Assembly (NCBI GenBank): GCA_049297395.1
Contig: JBAQUG010000455.1
Span: forward strand, 1-64,000
Direction of reading: 5' to 3'
From: GWF2-50-93 sp049297395
GTDB taxonomy: Bacteria; Verrucomicrobiota; Lentisphaeria; Victivallales; GWF2-50-93
DNA: 64,000 nucleotides
Shown: positions 51,540 to 60,822 of the stretch, piece by piece
Numbering within the stretch: the stretch's first letter is position 1
Layout: each line of letters opens with the position of its first letter
Translations under genes and position numbers: made by a program
Notes under the pieces: generated by a model
Database searches by the model: none
What the model was told of the DNA's origin: nothing
Seen by the model: the letters and a program-made list of their open reading frames with translations, nothing else

Positions 51540-52268
51540 CTACTCAGGATTCCCCACGACTGTTGCGATGCTGGTGTCGCCCTGGAGGACGCGTTCGAGG
51601 CTTTCGGGTTCGGAGAAATTGAAGACTATTATTGGAAGATTGTTGTCCCTGCACATTGAGAACGCCGTTGAGTCCATTACTTTCAACTGCTGGGAAAGCG
51701 CGTCGTCGTAGCTGATCTTCTCATATCTTCTGGCGTTAGGGTTTTTCTTCGGATCTTCGGTATAGATGCCATCAACTTTTGTAGCCTTGAGGACTGCCTC
51801 GGCATCGATCTCGAGAGCCCTGAGGGCTGCAGTCGTGTCGGTGGTGAAGAACGGCGAGCCTGTACCGCCGGCAAAGATCATTATCTTTCCTTCGTTCAGA
51901 GACTTCACGGCTTTTTCACGGTCAAAAAGAGGTGCTATGGGAGCCATTGAGATCGATGACTGCACCTCGGCGATAAAGCCTGCGGCGTTGAAGGCGTCAC
52001 GGAGGCAGATGGCGTTCATTACGGTTCCCAGCATGCCCATGTAGTCGGCGGTCACCCTGTCCATGCCGGTATTGACGCCGCGCACACCGCGCCAGATGTT
52101 TCCACCGCCGATGACGATGGCGAGTTCGATTCCTTTGTCGGCGACGGAGCCGATCCTGTTGACGATCACGTTTATAGCATCCGCGTCATAGCCGCTTTCC
52201 GCATCGCCCTTCAAGGCCTCGCCGCTGAGCTTGATAAGAACCCGGTTGTATACGTATAGTGAGTCCAT
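51540..52268 (-). CDS. pyrH: UMP kinase
   Basis: A hexameric UMP kinase of the amino-acid-kinase fold, 242 residues. It has 'RVLIKLSGEALKG', 'LAIVIGGGNIWRG', 'DYMGMLGTVMNA', 'FAGGTGSPFFTTDT' and 'KVDGIYTEDPKKNPNA'. The start at 52268 has AGGAG at good distance; a longer frame to 52295 has no support. The usual neighbours tsf and frr are absent: frr is at the other end of the window. Confidence 0.95.
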   Translation of the reverse strand: MDSLYVYNRVLIKLSGEALKGDAESGYDADAINVIVNRIGSVADKGIELAIVIGGGNIWRGVRGVNTGMDRVTADYMGMLGTVMNAICLRDAFNAAGFIAEVQSSISMAPIAPLFDREKAVKSLNEGKIMIFAGGTGSPFFTTDTTAALRALEIDAEAVLKATKVDGIYTEDPKKNPNARRYEKISYDDALSQQLKVMDSTAFSMCRDNNLPIIVFNFSEPESLERVLQGDTSIATVVGNPE

Positions 52269-52373
52269 GGTAATCCGCTCCTGTTTTGTTTTCATAAAAT
52301 AGCCATAGTTTCAGAAAATGAAAACCCCCTTAGGAGTCGTGCAGAAATAACTTTAGAGAATTCTACCGTTGAA

Positions 52374-53246
52374 TCAGTTAATCTTCGGGAAGACGAAATC
52401 CGGCTTGAAGGAAGGCTTGGCCTTCCGGAGATGGTCCCGGTTGGTGATGCCGGTGAGGACGAGGCCGGACGTGAATCCGAAATTGTTCGCCCCATGGATA
52501 TCCGACGCCAGGGAATCTCCCAGCATGAGGACGCGCTTCCTCTGGATGTTTCCGGAAATATCAAATCTGTCTTTCAGTATGTCAAAGGCATAATTGAAGA
52601 CTGCGCCATACGGCTTGCCGAGATAGGCCGGTTTTATCTTTATCCCATAGTCGGAGAGGATCGTGCAGATGAACCGTGCCTTGCCTCCTGCTCCTATTCC
52701 GAGTTCGCCATTCGGGCCGTTCGGCCAGTAACTGTCGGGATTAGGAACTATGAGGAAGCGGTCCGGATACTTTATGAAGAAGTTCATCGCCGCACTTATG
52801 TTCGACTGCCAGTTGTACGTGCCTTCTCCAATGATCACACCGGAGCATTCGCAGATCTTCCTGGTGTTCCGTTCAACCTTCAGGCCTGCCCTCTCCGCAT
52901 AGTTTGGATTTCCGAGATCGCCCATGACAAAGAATTTCCTGCCTGTCAGCCCGTACTTTTCAGCGAACGGCTTCAATGCATCGCTGCACGAGACGATCTC
53001 ATCCGGACGGATGTCGAGTCCGGCGCGCTTGAGCATCCAGCTCTTCTCCTCGGTGGAATGATTGCCGTCATTGGTCAGAAGAAAGAACGGAAAACCCGAG
53101 TCTTCCAGGCGTTTTATCAGGGTGGACGCTCCGGGCATGACCTTCCGGCCAGCGATAAGCGTGCCATCAATATCGAAAAGCAGCGCACGATATTCGCAGC
53201 TGTTCTTCTTCCACCATTCGAGAAAAGTATTATTCAATATTTTCAT
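52374..53246 (-). CDS. HAD-IIA (NagD-like) phosphatase
   Basis: A 290-residue HAD superfamily hydrolase. Motif I is FDIDGT (Asp25 nucleophile, Asp27 acid), motif II 'LLTNDGNHS', motif III Lys in 'YLGKPY', and motif IV 'MLGDSLASDIHGANN'. A C2-type cap lies between, with 'VPNPDSYWPN'. Members hydrolyse phosphate esters of sugars or nucleotides; the substrate is unknown. It lies between pyrH and the corrinoid adenosyltransferase on the same strand. Confidence 0.87.
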   Translation of the reverse strand: MKILNNTFLEWWKKNSCEYRALLFDIDGTLIAGRKVMPGASTLIKRLEDSGFPFFLLTNDGNHSTEEKSWMLKRAGLDIRPDEIVSCSDALKPFAEKYGLTGRKFFVMGDLGNPNYAERAGLKVERNTRKICECSGVIIGEGTYNWQSNISAAMNFFIKYPDRFLIVPNPDSYWPNGPNGELGIGAGGKARFICTILSDYGIKIKPAYLGKPYGAVFNYAFDILKDRFDISGNIQRKRVLMLGDSLASDIHGANNFGFTSGLVLTGITNRDHLRKAKPSFKPDFVFPKIN

Positions 53247-53270
53247 ATGATTTTTTACCCGTAGGAAATA

Positions 53271-53792
53271 TCACTTCTCAATCCCGACCCTCGCCATCAC
53301 ACCCTTCTTATAATAATGCTTCACTTCTTTCATTTCAGTTGCCAGGTCGGCGGCCTTTATGAGTCTAGGGTCGGCATTCCTGCCGGTGAGGACGAGTTCG
53401 ACTGCGCCCGGCTTTGATTTTATTATCCCGAGGACGTCCTCAACTGAAACCAAGCCATACTTGGTGGCTGTCATGATCTCGTCGAGGATCACGACGTCGT
53501 AATCGCCGGAAGAGACAGCAGCCCTGATCTCATCAAAGCCTTTTTTTGCGAATTCAATATCCTTTTCATCGGGCGTTTTCCCGATGAAGCAGCTTCTGCC
53601 GAACTGTTTCACCCTGATATTTGCGAATTTCGCAAGGCTTACGTGCTCGCTTGACTTGACGCCTTTCGCGAACTGGCCGAAGTAAACTTGAAGGCCCGAA
53701 CCGGCGGCGCGGACAGCCAGGCCGATCGCAGCAGTGGTCTTGCCCTTGCCGTTCCCGGTATAAATTTGGACATAGCCTTTTTTAAGTTTCAT
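53271..53792 (-). CDS. cobO: Cob(I)alamin adenosyltransferase, CobO/BtuR family
   Basis: Forms adenosylcobalamin from ATP and reduced corrinoid. The product (about 173 residues) begins 'GYVQIYTGNGKGKTTAAIGLAVRA' (in parts), with the P-loop GNGKGKTT (13-20), then 'VVILDEIMTATKYGLVSVEDVL' and 'VELVLTGRNADPRLI'. No other cobalamin genes are adjacent, which suggests corrinoid salvage. A perfect TGCGAATTTCGCA palindrome lies at 53622-53634 inside the gene. ATG 53792 fits the family; 53828 is an alternative. Confidence 0.93.
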   Translation of the reverse strand: MKLKKGYVQIYTGNGKGKTTAAIGLAVRAAGSGLQVYFGQFAKGVKSSEHVSLAKFANIRVKQFGRSCFIGKTPDEKDIEFAKKGFDEIRAAVSSGDYDVVILDEIMTATKYGLVSVEDVLGIIKSKPGAVELVLTGRNADPRLIKAADLATEMKEVKHYYKKGVMARVGIEK

Positions 53793-53879
53793 GGTGGATT
53801 GTCTCGGTTGAGTTGACAGGAATTCCATTTAAACGGCTCATGAAAGATAATCTGGAAACGTTGAAGAATCAAGGATGGC

Positions 53880-55892
53880 TCATCTTTTCACTTCCCATTT
53901 CCCCTTCTTCAGATCTTCGGAAAGCTTTCCGAAGAGGTCCTTGTACTCAGCGCTGTTCGGGAAAAGAATGCAGGCCTTGCGCATGTTCTCAAGTGCTTCC
54001 TGTTTCTTCCCCTGCATAATCTGGGCTGTGGCGAGATGATGGTAGAAGCTTGAGCGCTCTGGGGAAAGCGCCAGGGCGTTTGCATAGAATATTTCGGTCA
54101 TCGTCCAGTTCCTTGAAGCCTGGGTATAGTTCCCAGCTGTCGCCCAGGGGAACGGTGAGTATGGGATTTCGCCGACGGCGTTTTTAAGGGCCGCCTCAAT
54201 TTGCGACTGGGTGGCAGGTTCATGGCTGCCCTGGGTGGAGATGCTGGGTTCGCAGAGCTGGATAAGCTCCCACATGTAGAATTCACCGCTGAGTCTTTTT
54301 GCACTAATGCACAGCGTGGATGCGGCGAGCAGGCATGCTGCGGTTTTTAAGACAATGCTGAACATCCTGCGGCGGGCTGGCGAAAGATCAATTGTGGAAT
54401 CTGTGTCATCGGGTTTTAAAAGCATTATCATCAGCAGCGCGGTCGCTACTGTTCCGGGAACCTGGATGTTTATATCTGATAGTGAATGAAGTGTCCAGGC
54501 TGTCCATCCCAGTATCAAGGCGAAGTTCAAGGCGAAATCAGGCAAAGCCGTTTTCTTTTTCGTTTTGAGCAATATCAGGATCAAGGGGAATAGGATTGCG
54601 GCAAGTGACGCGGACAATCCAACTATTCCCGCCTGGGATGCAAAGTCAAGTATGAAGTTATGGGAGGTGTGCGGAGCTTCTGTGCCAGGGAAGCTTTTCA
54701 ACATGGTGTACTTATGGAAGAAGTCGCCCCAGCCAGTTCCCAGGAGGATGTTCTCCTTGAATATTTTCAGGGCAACTGAGAAATAATCCAGCCGGACCCT
54801 CATCGAATCGAGATGGCGCCCCGCATTTATGAAATAAAGCCCTGCGGATGTGGCGGCAATAACGGAGATGGCGCAGGCAATCCTGATTTTCAAATTGAAT
54901 GGGAAAATTGCAGCGCTCACTGCTATTGCAAGTCCGAACGCGAGGACCGCGCCACGGCTTCCGGTGAAATAAAGTATTGTGAACATGAGCACCGCGCAGA
55001 GGAGGCACAGGGCAAATGATATCCGCCTTGTATGTTTTTCCGGAAATTTGAAGAGCGTGACCAGTACGGCTGCGGCCCATGCGGTTGCAAGCAGGACGAA
55101 TCCAAGCTGGCCGCAGTACCCGGCCAGACTCAGGAATACGATTGTCACAGACATGGCAATTACAGATTTCAGGACTGTTGCGCTTTTCCAAATCATCAGG
55201 ATGCACAGGGGGATTGTGAGCACCAGGTGTGCCGCAAGGCTGTTGCAGATGGTGAATGGGGAATATACCCTTGTCTGGCCCAGCCTGTTCTGGAGATTGG
55301 CCGTGGTCTTCAGTCCTGTCTTCAATTCCTGCTGGTAGACGTAGTCGAGTGTTTCCCTGAATCCCCAGAGCAGCTGCTGAAGTCCCATGAATGCTGAAAA
55401 TACTGCCGAAAGGACTATGGCATTGATCAGCAGATCCTTCATGTCGGGTCTGGACTCAACAAGGAAGTATACCGCCAGGCAGAAGGAGGCGATTCCAAGG
55501 AGATGTGCAATCTCCAGTATTGGAAAATCCTTGGTGCTTGCATTTACATATCCAATAAGTGAAGCCAATGCGAGGAAAACCCAGATCAGCGAGATTGCCA
55601 GTCTGAAATTAAGCCTTGGGCCGGAAGCGAGCACTGCTGCAAGCAGCAGCAGCAACGCGGATATTGCAGGGAACATCAGCACGGGCCAGGTGAATATGAA
55701 CCAGGTGATGAGGCTGTCAGGGAAGAAAATGACCTCCGGAACTCCGACTATTCCTCCGAACTTGAGAGGAAGCAGGAAGATGATGAATGCTGAAAGGATG
55801 CAGAGCCAGCCGGCGAGCCTGTGCCTCAGGACGGAAATGCTGCCGTTGTTCTCCGCAGCTGTTTTTCCGATTGGGTCGGGATTACTCATCAT
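53880..55892 (-). CDS. O-antigen ligase/polymerase-like protein with TPR tail
   Basis: A 670-residue membrane protein with about 12-13 helices up to residue 530, then a soluble TPR region ('NWTMTEIFYANALALSPERSSFYHHLATAQIMQGKKQEAL' in parts). The Wzy_C signature is seen as 'GTGWGDFFHKY' and 'PHTSHNFILDFASQAGIVGL', whose His residues are conserved in O-antigen ligases (WaaL) and polymerases. With waaA in the same window this supports LPS or glycoprotein assembly, but ligase, polymerase and protein glycosyltransferase cannot be distinguished. It overlaps ricT by 11 nt. Confidence 0.8.
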   Translation of the reverse strand: MMSNPDPIGKTAAENNGSISVLRHRLAGWLCILSAFIIFLLPLKFGGIVGVPEVIFFPDSLITWFIFTWPVLMFPAISALLLLLAAVLASGPRLNFRLAISLIWVFLALASLIGYVNASTKDFPILEIAHLLGIASFCLAVYFLVESRPDMKDLLINAIVLSAVFSAFMGLQQLLWGFRETLDYVYQQELKTGLKTTANLQNRLGQTRVYSPFTICNSLAAHLVLTIPLCILMIWKSATVLKSVIAMSVTIVFLSLAGYCGQLGFVLLATAWAAAVLVTLFKFPEKHTRRISFALCLLCAVLMFTILYFTGSRGAVLAFGLAIAVSAAIFPFNLKIRIACAISVIAATSAGLYFINAGRHLDSMRVRLDYFSVALKIFKENILLGTGWGDFFHKYTMLKSFPGTEAPHTSHNFILDFASQAGIVGLSASLAAILFPLILILLKTKKKTALPDFALNFALILGWTAWTLHSLSDINIQVPGTVATALLMIMLLKPDDTDSTIDLSPARRRMFSIVLKTAACLLAASTLCISAKRLSGEFYMWELIQLCEPSISTQGSHEPATQSQIEAALKNAVGEIPYSPFPWATAGNYTQASRNWTMTEIFYANALALSPERSSFYHHLATAQIMQGKKQEALENMRKACILFPNSAEYKDLFGKLSEDLKKGKWEVKR

Positions 55893-56784
55893 TGAGCTTT
55901 TTCAATTCGCGCTTTTGGTCGTCGTTGAGACCGTCAAATACGTCGCCCTGTTCCGGCGACAGCTTGTATTTGTCGAGATAGACTATCCTGACATCCTCCT
56001 TCGGGTATGTGGCTGTCTTTCCGGTCTCATCTATGTGGAGCGTGACTTTCTGGGTCAGCAGATTGCGGTCGATGACACGTCCTCTGCCTTCGGCGCATTC
56101 GCAGCATGCACCCCTGCGGGGCATGTCCCTGTCCAGCTCCTGATATCCTGCATGCTCGTATTTGAGGCAGCATTTGAGCCTGCCGCAGATGCCGGAGATG
56201 TTGTTGGGATTCAATGAAAGATCCTGCTCCTTGGCCATCCTGACATTTATAGATGCGAACGTGCGGAGGAACTTGCAGCAGCAGAGCTCAAGTCCGCAGA
56301 CTCCGAATCCGCCTATGAGTGCGGTTTCATCCCTTACGCCTATCTGTCGCAGTTCAATCCTGGTGTTCAGGCCCTGGGATAGCTGTTTTACAAGCTCGCG
56401 GAAATCAACCCGCCCGTCGGATGTGAACTGGAAGGTCACCAGCTTCATGTCGAATGAATAATGGGCGTTCAGAAGCTTCATCGGGAGCTTCAGGTTCTGG
56501 ATATACTGCATGGCGGTCCTGAACGCGGACTTGCTGCGCATCAGGTTTTCATTGGCCTTGCCCTGATCTATGACAGTCGCCTTGCGGTCGATGCAGGGGA
56601 GCTCCTCCTTGTCCTTGTCGTTGAGCTTGACCTTCTCGCCGAGGCACGTGATTATCTGTCCGTAGTCGAGGGTCTTGTCCTTGCGGACGACGACCCAGTC
56701 CTTCACCTTGAGGCTCATCGAGGGCGGGGCGCTCGCTACGTAAGTCGCGCCAGTTTCAAGCTTTATATCGTATAATGGATCCAT
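55882..56784 (-). CDS. ricT: PSP1-domain protein RicT (YaaT-like)
   Basis: A 300-residue cytoplasmic protein. The PSP1 domain occupies about 60-150 ('LLNAHYSFDMKLVTFQFTSDGRVDFREL' in parts). Cys-rich motifs follow: 'GGFGVCGLELCCCKFL', 'GICGRLKCCLKYEH' and 'GACCECAEGRGRV', the ligands for the Fe-S clusters of the RicAFT complex studied in Bacillus, where it affects RNA processing with RNase Y. The partners are not nearby; holA's relative holB is a common neighbour of this gene but is not seen here. Confidence 0.88.
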   Translation of the reverse strand: MDPLYDIKLETGATYVASAPPSMSLKVKDWVVVRKDKTLDYGQIITCLGEKVKLNDKDKEELPCIDRKATVIDQGKANENLMRSKSAFRTAMQYIQNLKLPMKLLNAHYSFDMKLVTFQFTSDGRVDFRELVKQLSQGLNTRIELRQIGVRDETALIGGFGVCGLELCCCKFLRTFASINVRMAKEQDLSLNPNNISGICGRLKCCLKYEHAGYQELDRDMPRRGACCECAEGRGRVIDRNLLTQKVTLHIDETGKTATYPKEDVRIVYLDKYKLSPEQGDVFDGLNDDQKRELKKLNDE

Positions 56785-56956
56785 TGGATTTTTTTTGTTA
56801 AATGATTATGGAAATAAAATCAAACGCTAACAATATCATCCAACGCGTAACTTTCAACACGGCGTGGGTGAAATAACTGCCGCTGTTTTGACCTTGCGCA
56901 GTTCCTGTCGGACTTTTACCGGGAGAATGTTCCGGCAATCCGGACTTTTGCTATAA

Positions 56957-57256
56957 CCTTTCCTGGAATCAAAGCTTAAGATAGTCGACACCTGCGGTGT
57001 CCATAACCTGCACGGAATGCCCGGGCTCATGGGCGGACTGATTGCCATTGCGGTTGTCCCAGGTGTTGCAGTCGCCCAGCTGGCTGGCATTCTTTTCACA
57101 GTAGTGATTGCCCTTGCCTGCGGCCTCTGCGCAGGTGCGCTTATCAAAGCCACTGGAACGAAGAGCCTGGCATATGAGGACACCGATGAATTTGGAGCAG
57201 GTGAATCTGCTCTGGCTCTTGAAACCATAGAGATTGATGATAATGATAAAGATTAA
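56957..57256 (+). pseudogene. 3' remnant of an Amt/Rh-type ammonium transporter
   Basis: The frame opens after a TAA at 56954-56956 and encodes 'LKIVDTCGVHNLHGMPGLMGG', a transmembrane stretch 'QLAGILFTVVIALACGLCAGALI', and the tail 'TGTKSLAYEDTDEFG'. 'DTCGVHNLHGMPG' contains the conserved pore-region His motif of Rh-like ammonium channels. Only the last quarter (about 100 of 400 residues) is present; no matching sequence is seen in other frames upstream, so the rest was deleted. The first ATG, 57017, lies within the motif and is not a natural start. Confidence 0.8.
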
Positions 57257-57288
57257 CAGGGGGGTGAAATCTTAAAGTTCCCTTGAAT

Positions 57289-57384
57289 CTGAATATCCAA
57301 TGGCCAACAAGGGATTTTCAATGTCCAAGTTAGTTTTCCGGCCTTCATCGGTTGGACATTGAGTGTTGGAGCTTGGATATTCAG
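57289..57384. repeat. Nested inverted repeats before the SpoU methyltransferase
   Basis: Outer perfect arms CTGAATATCCAA (57289-57300) and TTGGATATTCAG (57373-57384); inner perfect arms CAATGTCCAA (57319-57328) and TTGGACATTG (57352-57361). It follows the transporter remnant directly. Confidence 0.8.
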
Positions 57385-57435
57385 GTATTGGATGATACCC
57401 CGAGATACCTATGGTCTCCGTGAGGAGTGCAGTCG

Positions 57436-58191
57436 ATGCTTGCAAACAAACATAAGGCTCTGATAAAATCCCTCTACACGAGGCATGGCAGGAAAAAGCA
57501 TGACCTCTGCGTCTGCGAGGGATTGAGATGCTGCCGCGAACTCCTGGCGCTGCGCCCGGAGCTTGTCAGCCTCCCGGTCTGCTCGGAGGACTTCGATGTC
57601 TCCTCGCTCGGCAATGTCACCTTCGAGAAGATTTCAAGAAGTGAATTCGATTCGCTTTCCGCCACAGTCATTCCGCAGGGATGCCTTATCGTCGTCCGGA
57701 AACCGGCGATGGCTGCGAACGATGTCCCGCCTGCCGATCCTTTCATCATGGCGCTTGACCGTGTGTCGGATCCGGGCAACCTTGGCACTATCATAAGGAC
57801 GGTGCGGGCGGTAGGGCTGAAGGAACTGTGGCTGACAGAGGGAACCGCCGATCCTTTCAGCGACAAGGTGATCCGCTCGGCCCTGGCGTCCCAGTTTGCA
57901 GTGAGAATGCGTCTCTTTCCGGGGCTTGACGAGATGGTCTGCGAACTTCGCGGATTTGGATATGACAGGGTTTACAAGACTGATCCGGATGGCAAGGCCA
58001 GTTGCTTCGATGAGAAAAATCTTTTCCTTAAGTCTGCGCTTGTCTTTGGAAGCGAGGCCCATGGGGCAGGGGATGTCGAAGGCGCAATTCCGCTTGTGAT
58101 CCCGATGCCGGGGAAGATCGAGTCCATCAATGTCGCACAGGCCGCGACCGTCATACTCTTTGAAGCTGTGAGGCGGGGGATTTTCAAGTAG
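57436..58191 (+). CDS. SpoU/TrmH-family RNA 2'-O-methyltransferase
   Basis: A 251-residue SPOUT methyltransferase. An N-terminal L30e-like substrate domain (about 1-90) precedes the knotted SAM domain with its three motifs: 'VSDPGNLGTIIRTVRAVG', 'LVFGSEAHGAG' and 'IPMPGKIESINVAQAATVILFE' (in parts). Substrate is probably 23S rRNA (RlmB-like), but tRNA cannot be excluded. ATG 57436 has GAGGAG 8 nt upstream, better than the GTG at 57427. Confidence 0.85.
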   Translation: MLANKHKALIKSLYTRHGRKKHDLCVCEGLRCCRELLALRPELVSLPVCSEDFDVSSLGNVTFEKISRSEFDSLSATVIPQGCLIVVRKPAMAANDVPPADPFIMALDRVSDPGNLGTIIRTVRAVGLKELWLTEGTADPFSDKVIRSALASQFAVRMRLFPGLDEMVCELRGFGYDRVYKTDPDGKASCFDEKNLFLKSALVFGSEAHGAGDVEGAIPLVIPMPGKIESINVAQAATVILFEAVRRGIFK

Positions 58192-58237
58192 GTACGGGCT
58201 TTAGCCTGTATCATCTTTCAAGAAAAAAGAAAACTAT

Positions 58238-59239
58238 ATGAAGATTTATCCTGACAACAGCATCGTCCTCGCTCCGCTTGCCGGCTTCACGGATCTTCCC
58301 TACAGAAGTTCCGCACGACGGCACGGCTGTCTTTTCGCATTCACTGAAATGATTGATGCAGGCTCGCTTGTTTTCGGGCATGGCAAGACTCTTTCAATGC
58401 TCAAGCGCGGTGAAAATGAGACCTGGCTCGGTGTCCAGATTGTCGGGTCGGAACATGAAATCCTGAAGAAAGCCGCCCGGATAATATGCCAGCATGATGT
58501 GAACATAATTGATTTCAACCTGGGATGTCCGGCAAGGAAAGTTATCAAGAAAGGCGAAGGGGCCGCTCTGGCTAGGAAGACGGAAGAGGCTATAAGGGCT
58601 TTTGAGATTATCGTGATGAACTCGCAGGTGCCTGTGACTGTCAAGACGAGGATCATCGACGAGGATGATCCTGAGCCAACCATTCATCTCGTGAAAAGAC
58701 TTGTCGAGGCGGGTGCAGCCGCAGTGACTCTCCACGGAAGGGTGATGTCGAAAGTTTATTCTGGCGATGTAAAGTTCAATATCATCTCGGAAGTAAGGAA
58801 GAACGTGAAGACCCAACTCATAGCTAATGGAGGTATCTTCAGCTTTTCGACTTGTGAAACACTGCGGAACGAGACCGGATGCGGCTGTGTGATGATCGCC
58901 CGTGGTGCCATGGGCAATCCCTGGATTTTCGAGGAGATCAGGGATGGATCCGCCTTCAATCCGCCCACCCCTGATGATCTTGCCGACGAAATAGGAACGC
59001 ATGTTGCTGGAATGGCCGAGCTCTGCGGAGAGGAGATAGGCGTGCGCATTTCGCGTAAACTCATGATTGATTATGTGAAAGGACGCGGTTATCCTGGCGA
59101 GCTCAGGAACTCAGTCTGCAAGATAAAAACCCTTCAGGAGATGAAGCCATTCCTTGATAATGTCAGGCTCGGCCCGACACCCAGATACAGCAAATGGATT
59201 GAGGCGAATCCTGACGCCCCGCGACGGCTGATGGTATGA
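58238..59239 (+). CDS. dus: tRNA-dihydrouridine synthase
   Basis: An FMN-dependent enzyme reducing uridines in tRNA D-loops. A 333-residue TIM-barrel protein with 'LAPLAGFTDLPYR', 'DFNLGCPARKVIKKGEGAAL' (catalytic Cys), 'VKTRIIDEDD', 'TLHGRVMSKVYSGD', 'IANGGIFS' and 'MIARGAMGNPWIF'. In the substrate loop, the usual 'HGR...QxYxG' reads with Ser-Lys-Val-Tyr. Which Dus class (A, B or C) cannot be decided. Confidence 0.92.
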   Translation: MKIYPDNSIVLAPLAGFTDLPYRSSARRHGCLFAFTEMIDAGSLVFGHGKTLSMLKRGENETWLGVQIVGSEHEILKKAARIICQHDVNIIDFNLGCPARKVIKKGEGAALARKTEEAIRAFEIIVMNSQVPVTVKTRIIDEDDPEPTIHLVKRLVEAGAAAVTLHGRVMSKVYSGDVKFNIISEVRKNVKTQLIANGGIFSFSTCETLRNETGCGCVMIARGAMGNPWIFEEIRDGSAFNPPTPDDLADEIGTHVAGMAELCGEEIGVRISRKLMIDYVKGRGYPGELRNSVCKIKTLQEMKPFLDNVRLGPTPRYSKWIEANPDAPRRLMV

Positions 59240-59396
59240 CGGCATTTTCAATTTATGATTTTCGACTGCCGATTTTTATTGATTTTTTAATTTTTGATTC
59301 AATTATTGCGGAGTCCAGATTGAAAATAAGCTTTCGGCAAGTATTTAAATTCAAATACAACTGTAGATGCTGTTTAAACGATAAGGATTAAAATAA

Positions 59397-60797
59397 ATGT
59401 CAGTAAAATTCATCTCCTACGGGGCGAACAGGGAAGTTACCGGTTCAACGCATATGCTGGAAGTGGACGGCGTGAAACTGCTTGTCGACTGCGGGATGTT
59501 CCAGGGAAAGCGAGTTGTTGCAGAAGAGAAGAACAGGCAGTTCTTCTTTGATCCGGCAACTATAGAGACCGTAATTCTCACGCATGGCCACTGCGATCAT
59601 TCCTGCCGCCTTCCATATCTTTCCGCCTGTGGATTCAAGGGGAATATTTACGCGACGCCGGCAACCCGCGATATCGCCGGGCTGATCATGTCCGATACCG
59701 CTCACATCCAGGAGAAGGATGCCGAATGGATGCGCAAGAAGAAGATTTACGGGGAGAAGGAGCCGTTCCAGCCGCTCTTCGGCATCAAGGATGTCCTCAA
59801 GGTTCTCGAGCAGTTCATAACAATAAGCTATCATCGGGACTTCTTCGCGTCGGACTCTGTGAAATGCAAGTTCTACAATGCCGGACATATCCTTGGTTCG
59901 GCAATGCCGATGATTGACGTCGGGCAGGGGCGCAAGATCGCCTTTACCGGAGACCTTGGAAGAAAAGGCACGCCGATAATCCATGATCCCGAACAGATCC
60001 CTTCGGCAGACTACCTTGTCTGCGAGGCCACCTACGGCAACAGGCTCCATGATCCCATAGAGGACGCCTGCAGGCAGCTATGCGAAGTCATCCGCGAGAC
60101 CGTCGAACGCGGTGGAAAGATTATCATTCCTGCCTTCGCCGTCGAAAGGACCCAGGATCTCATATATTACCTGCACCAGCTTGTTGACGCCAGGAGGATC
60201 CCGAGAATCGATATCTATGTCGACAGTCCCATGGCATTCAACGCGACCAGTATTTTCAGGGTCCATCAGGAATGTTTCGATGACTCTGTCAGGGAGGAAT
60301 TCCTTGTACAGGACAAGAATCCCTTTGGATTTGAGACTCTGCATTACATCACCAACGTAGCCGAATCCAAGCAGCTCAATGAGAAGGATGAGCCCTGCAT
60401 CATCATTTCCAGCAGCGGCATGTGCGAAGCCGGAAGAATCCTGCATCATCTTAAGAACAACATCCAGGATCCACGCAATACCATACTCGTCGTAGGTTTC
60501 ATGGCCGAGGACACCCTCGGAAGGAAGATTGCTGAAAGAGAGCCGGAGGTCAAGATTTTCGGACAGCTCTACAAGCTGAAGGCCAGGGTGAAGATCCTCA
60601 ATACATTCAGCGCCCATGCCGACTATAATGACATTAAGCAGTTTGTCGGCAACATGGATCTCAACAGGCTCAGGAAGGTCTTCCTGGTACATGGCGAGGA
60701 TGAGGAACTCGAAAAGATGAAGGGCCATCTCCTCGGAATCGGAGTCAAGGAGGTCGAGATCGTCGAGACCGCCAAGGAATACCAGCTTTTCGACTGA
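59397..60797 (+). CDS. Metallo-beta-lactamase/beta-CASP RNA-processing hydrolase
   Basis: A 466-residue protein of the Ysh1/CPSF73-like family. The zinc motif is THGHCDH (62-68), followed by 'AGHILGSAMPMI', 'FTGDLGR', 'CEATYGNR' and 'FSAHADYNDIKQF'. The beta-CASP insertion carries 'IIPAFAVERTQDLIYYL' and 'ISSSGMCEAGRILHHL'. Members cut RNA as endonuclease and sometimes 5' exonuclease. In the HxHxDH motif, Cys takes the place usually held by Ile, Leu or Met; metal ligands are intact. Confidence 0.9.
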   Translation: MSVKFISYGANREVTGSTHMLEVDGVKLLVDCGMFQGKRVVAEEKNRQFFFDPATIETVILTHGHCDHSCRLPYLSACGFKGNIYATPATRDIAGLIMSDTAHIQEKDAEWMRKKKIYGEKEPFQPLFGIKDVLKVLEQFITISYHRDFFASDSVKCKFYNAGHILGSAMPMIDVGQGRKIAFTGDLGRKGTPIIHDPEQIPSADYLVCEATYGNRLHDPIEDACRQLCEVIRETVERGGKIIIPAFAVERTQDLIYYLHQLVDARRIPRIDIYVDSPMAFNATSIFRVHQECFDDSVREEFLVQDKNPFGFETLHYITNVAESKQLNEKDEPCIIISSSGMCEAGRILHHLKNNIQDPRNTILVVGFMAEDTLGRKIAEREPEVKIFGQLYKLKARVKILNTFSAHADYNDIKQFVGNMDLNRLRKVFLVHGEDEELEKMKGHLLGIGVKEVEIVETAKEYQLFD

Positions 60798-60822
60798 TTA
60801 ATAATATGTATATGATGGGCGC

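Noticed and set aside
33757..57285. GTTCCCTTGA found upstream of three genes (33762, 50982, 57277) as a possible alternative-sigma -35 box
   Set aside because: No common -10 sequence follows at consistent spacing; three copies of a 10-mer remain suggestive but not supportable.
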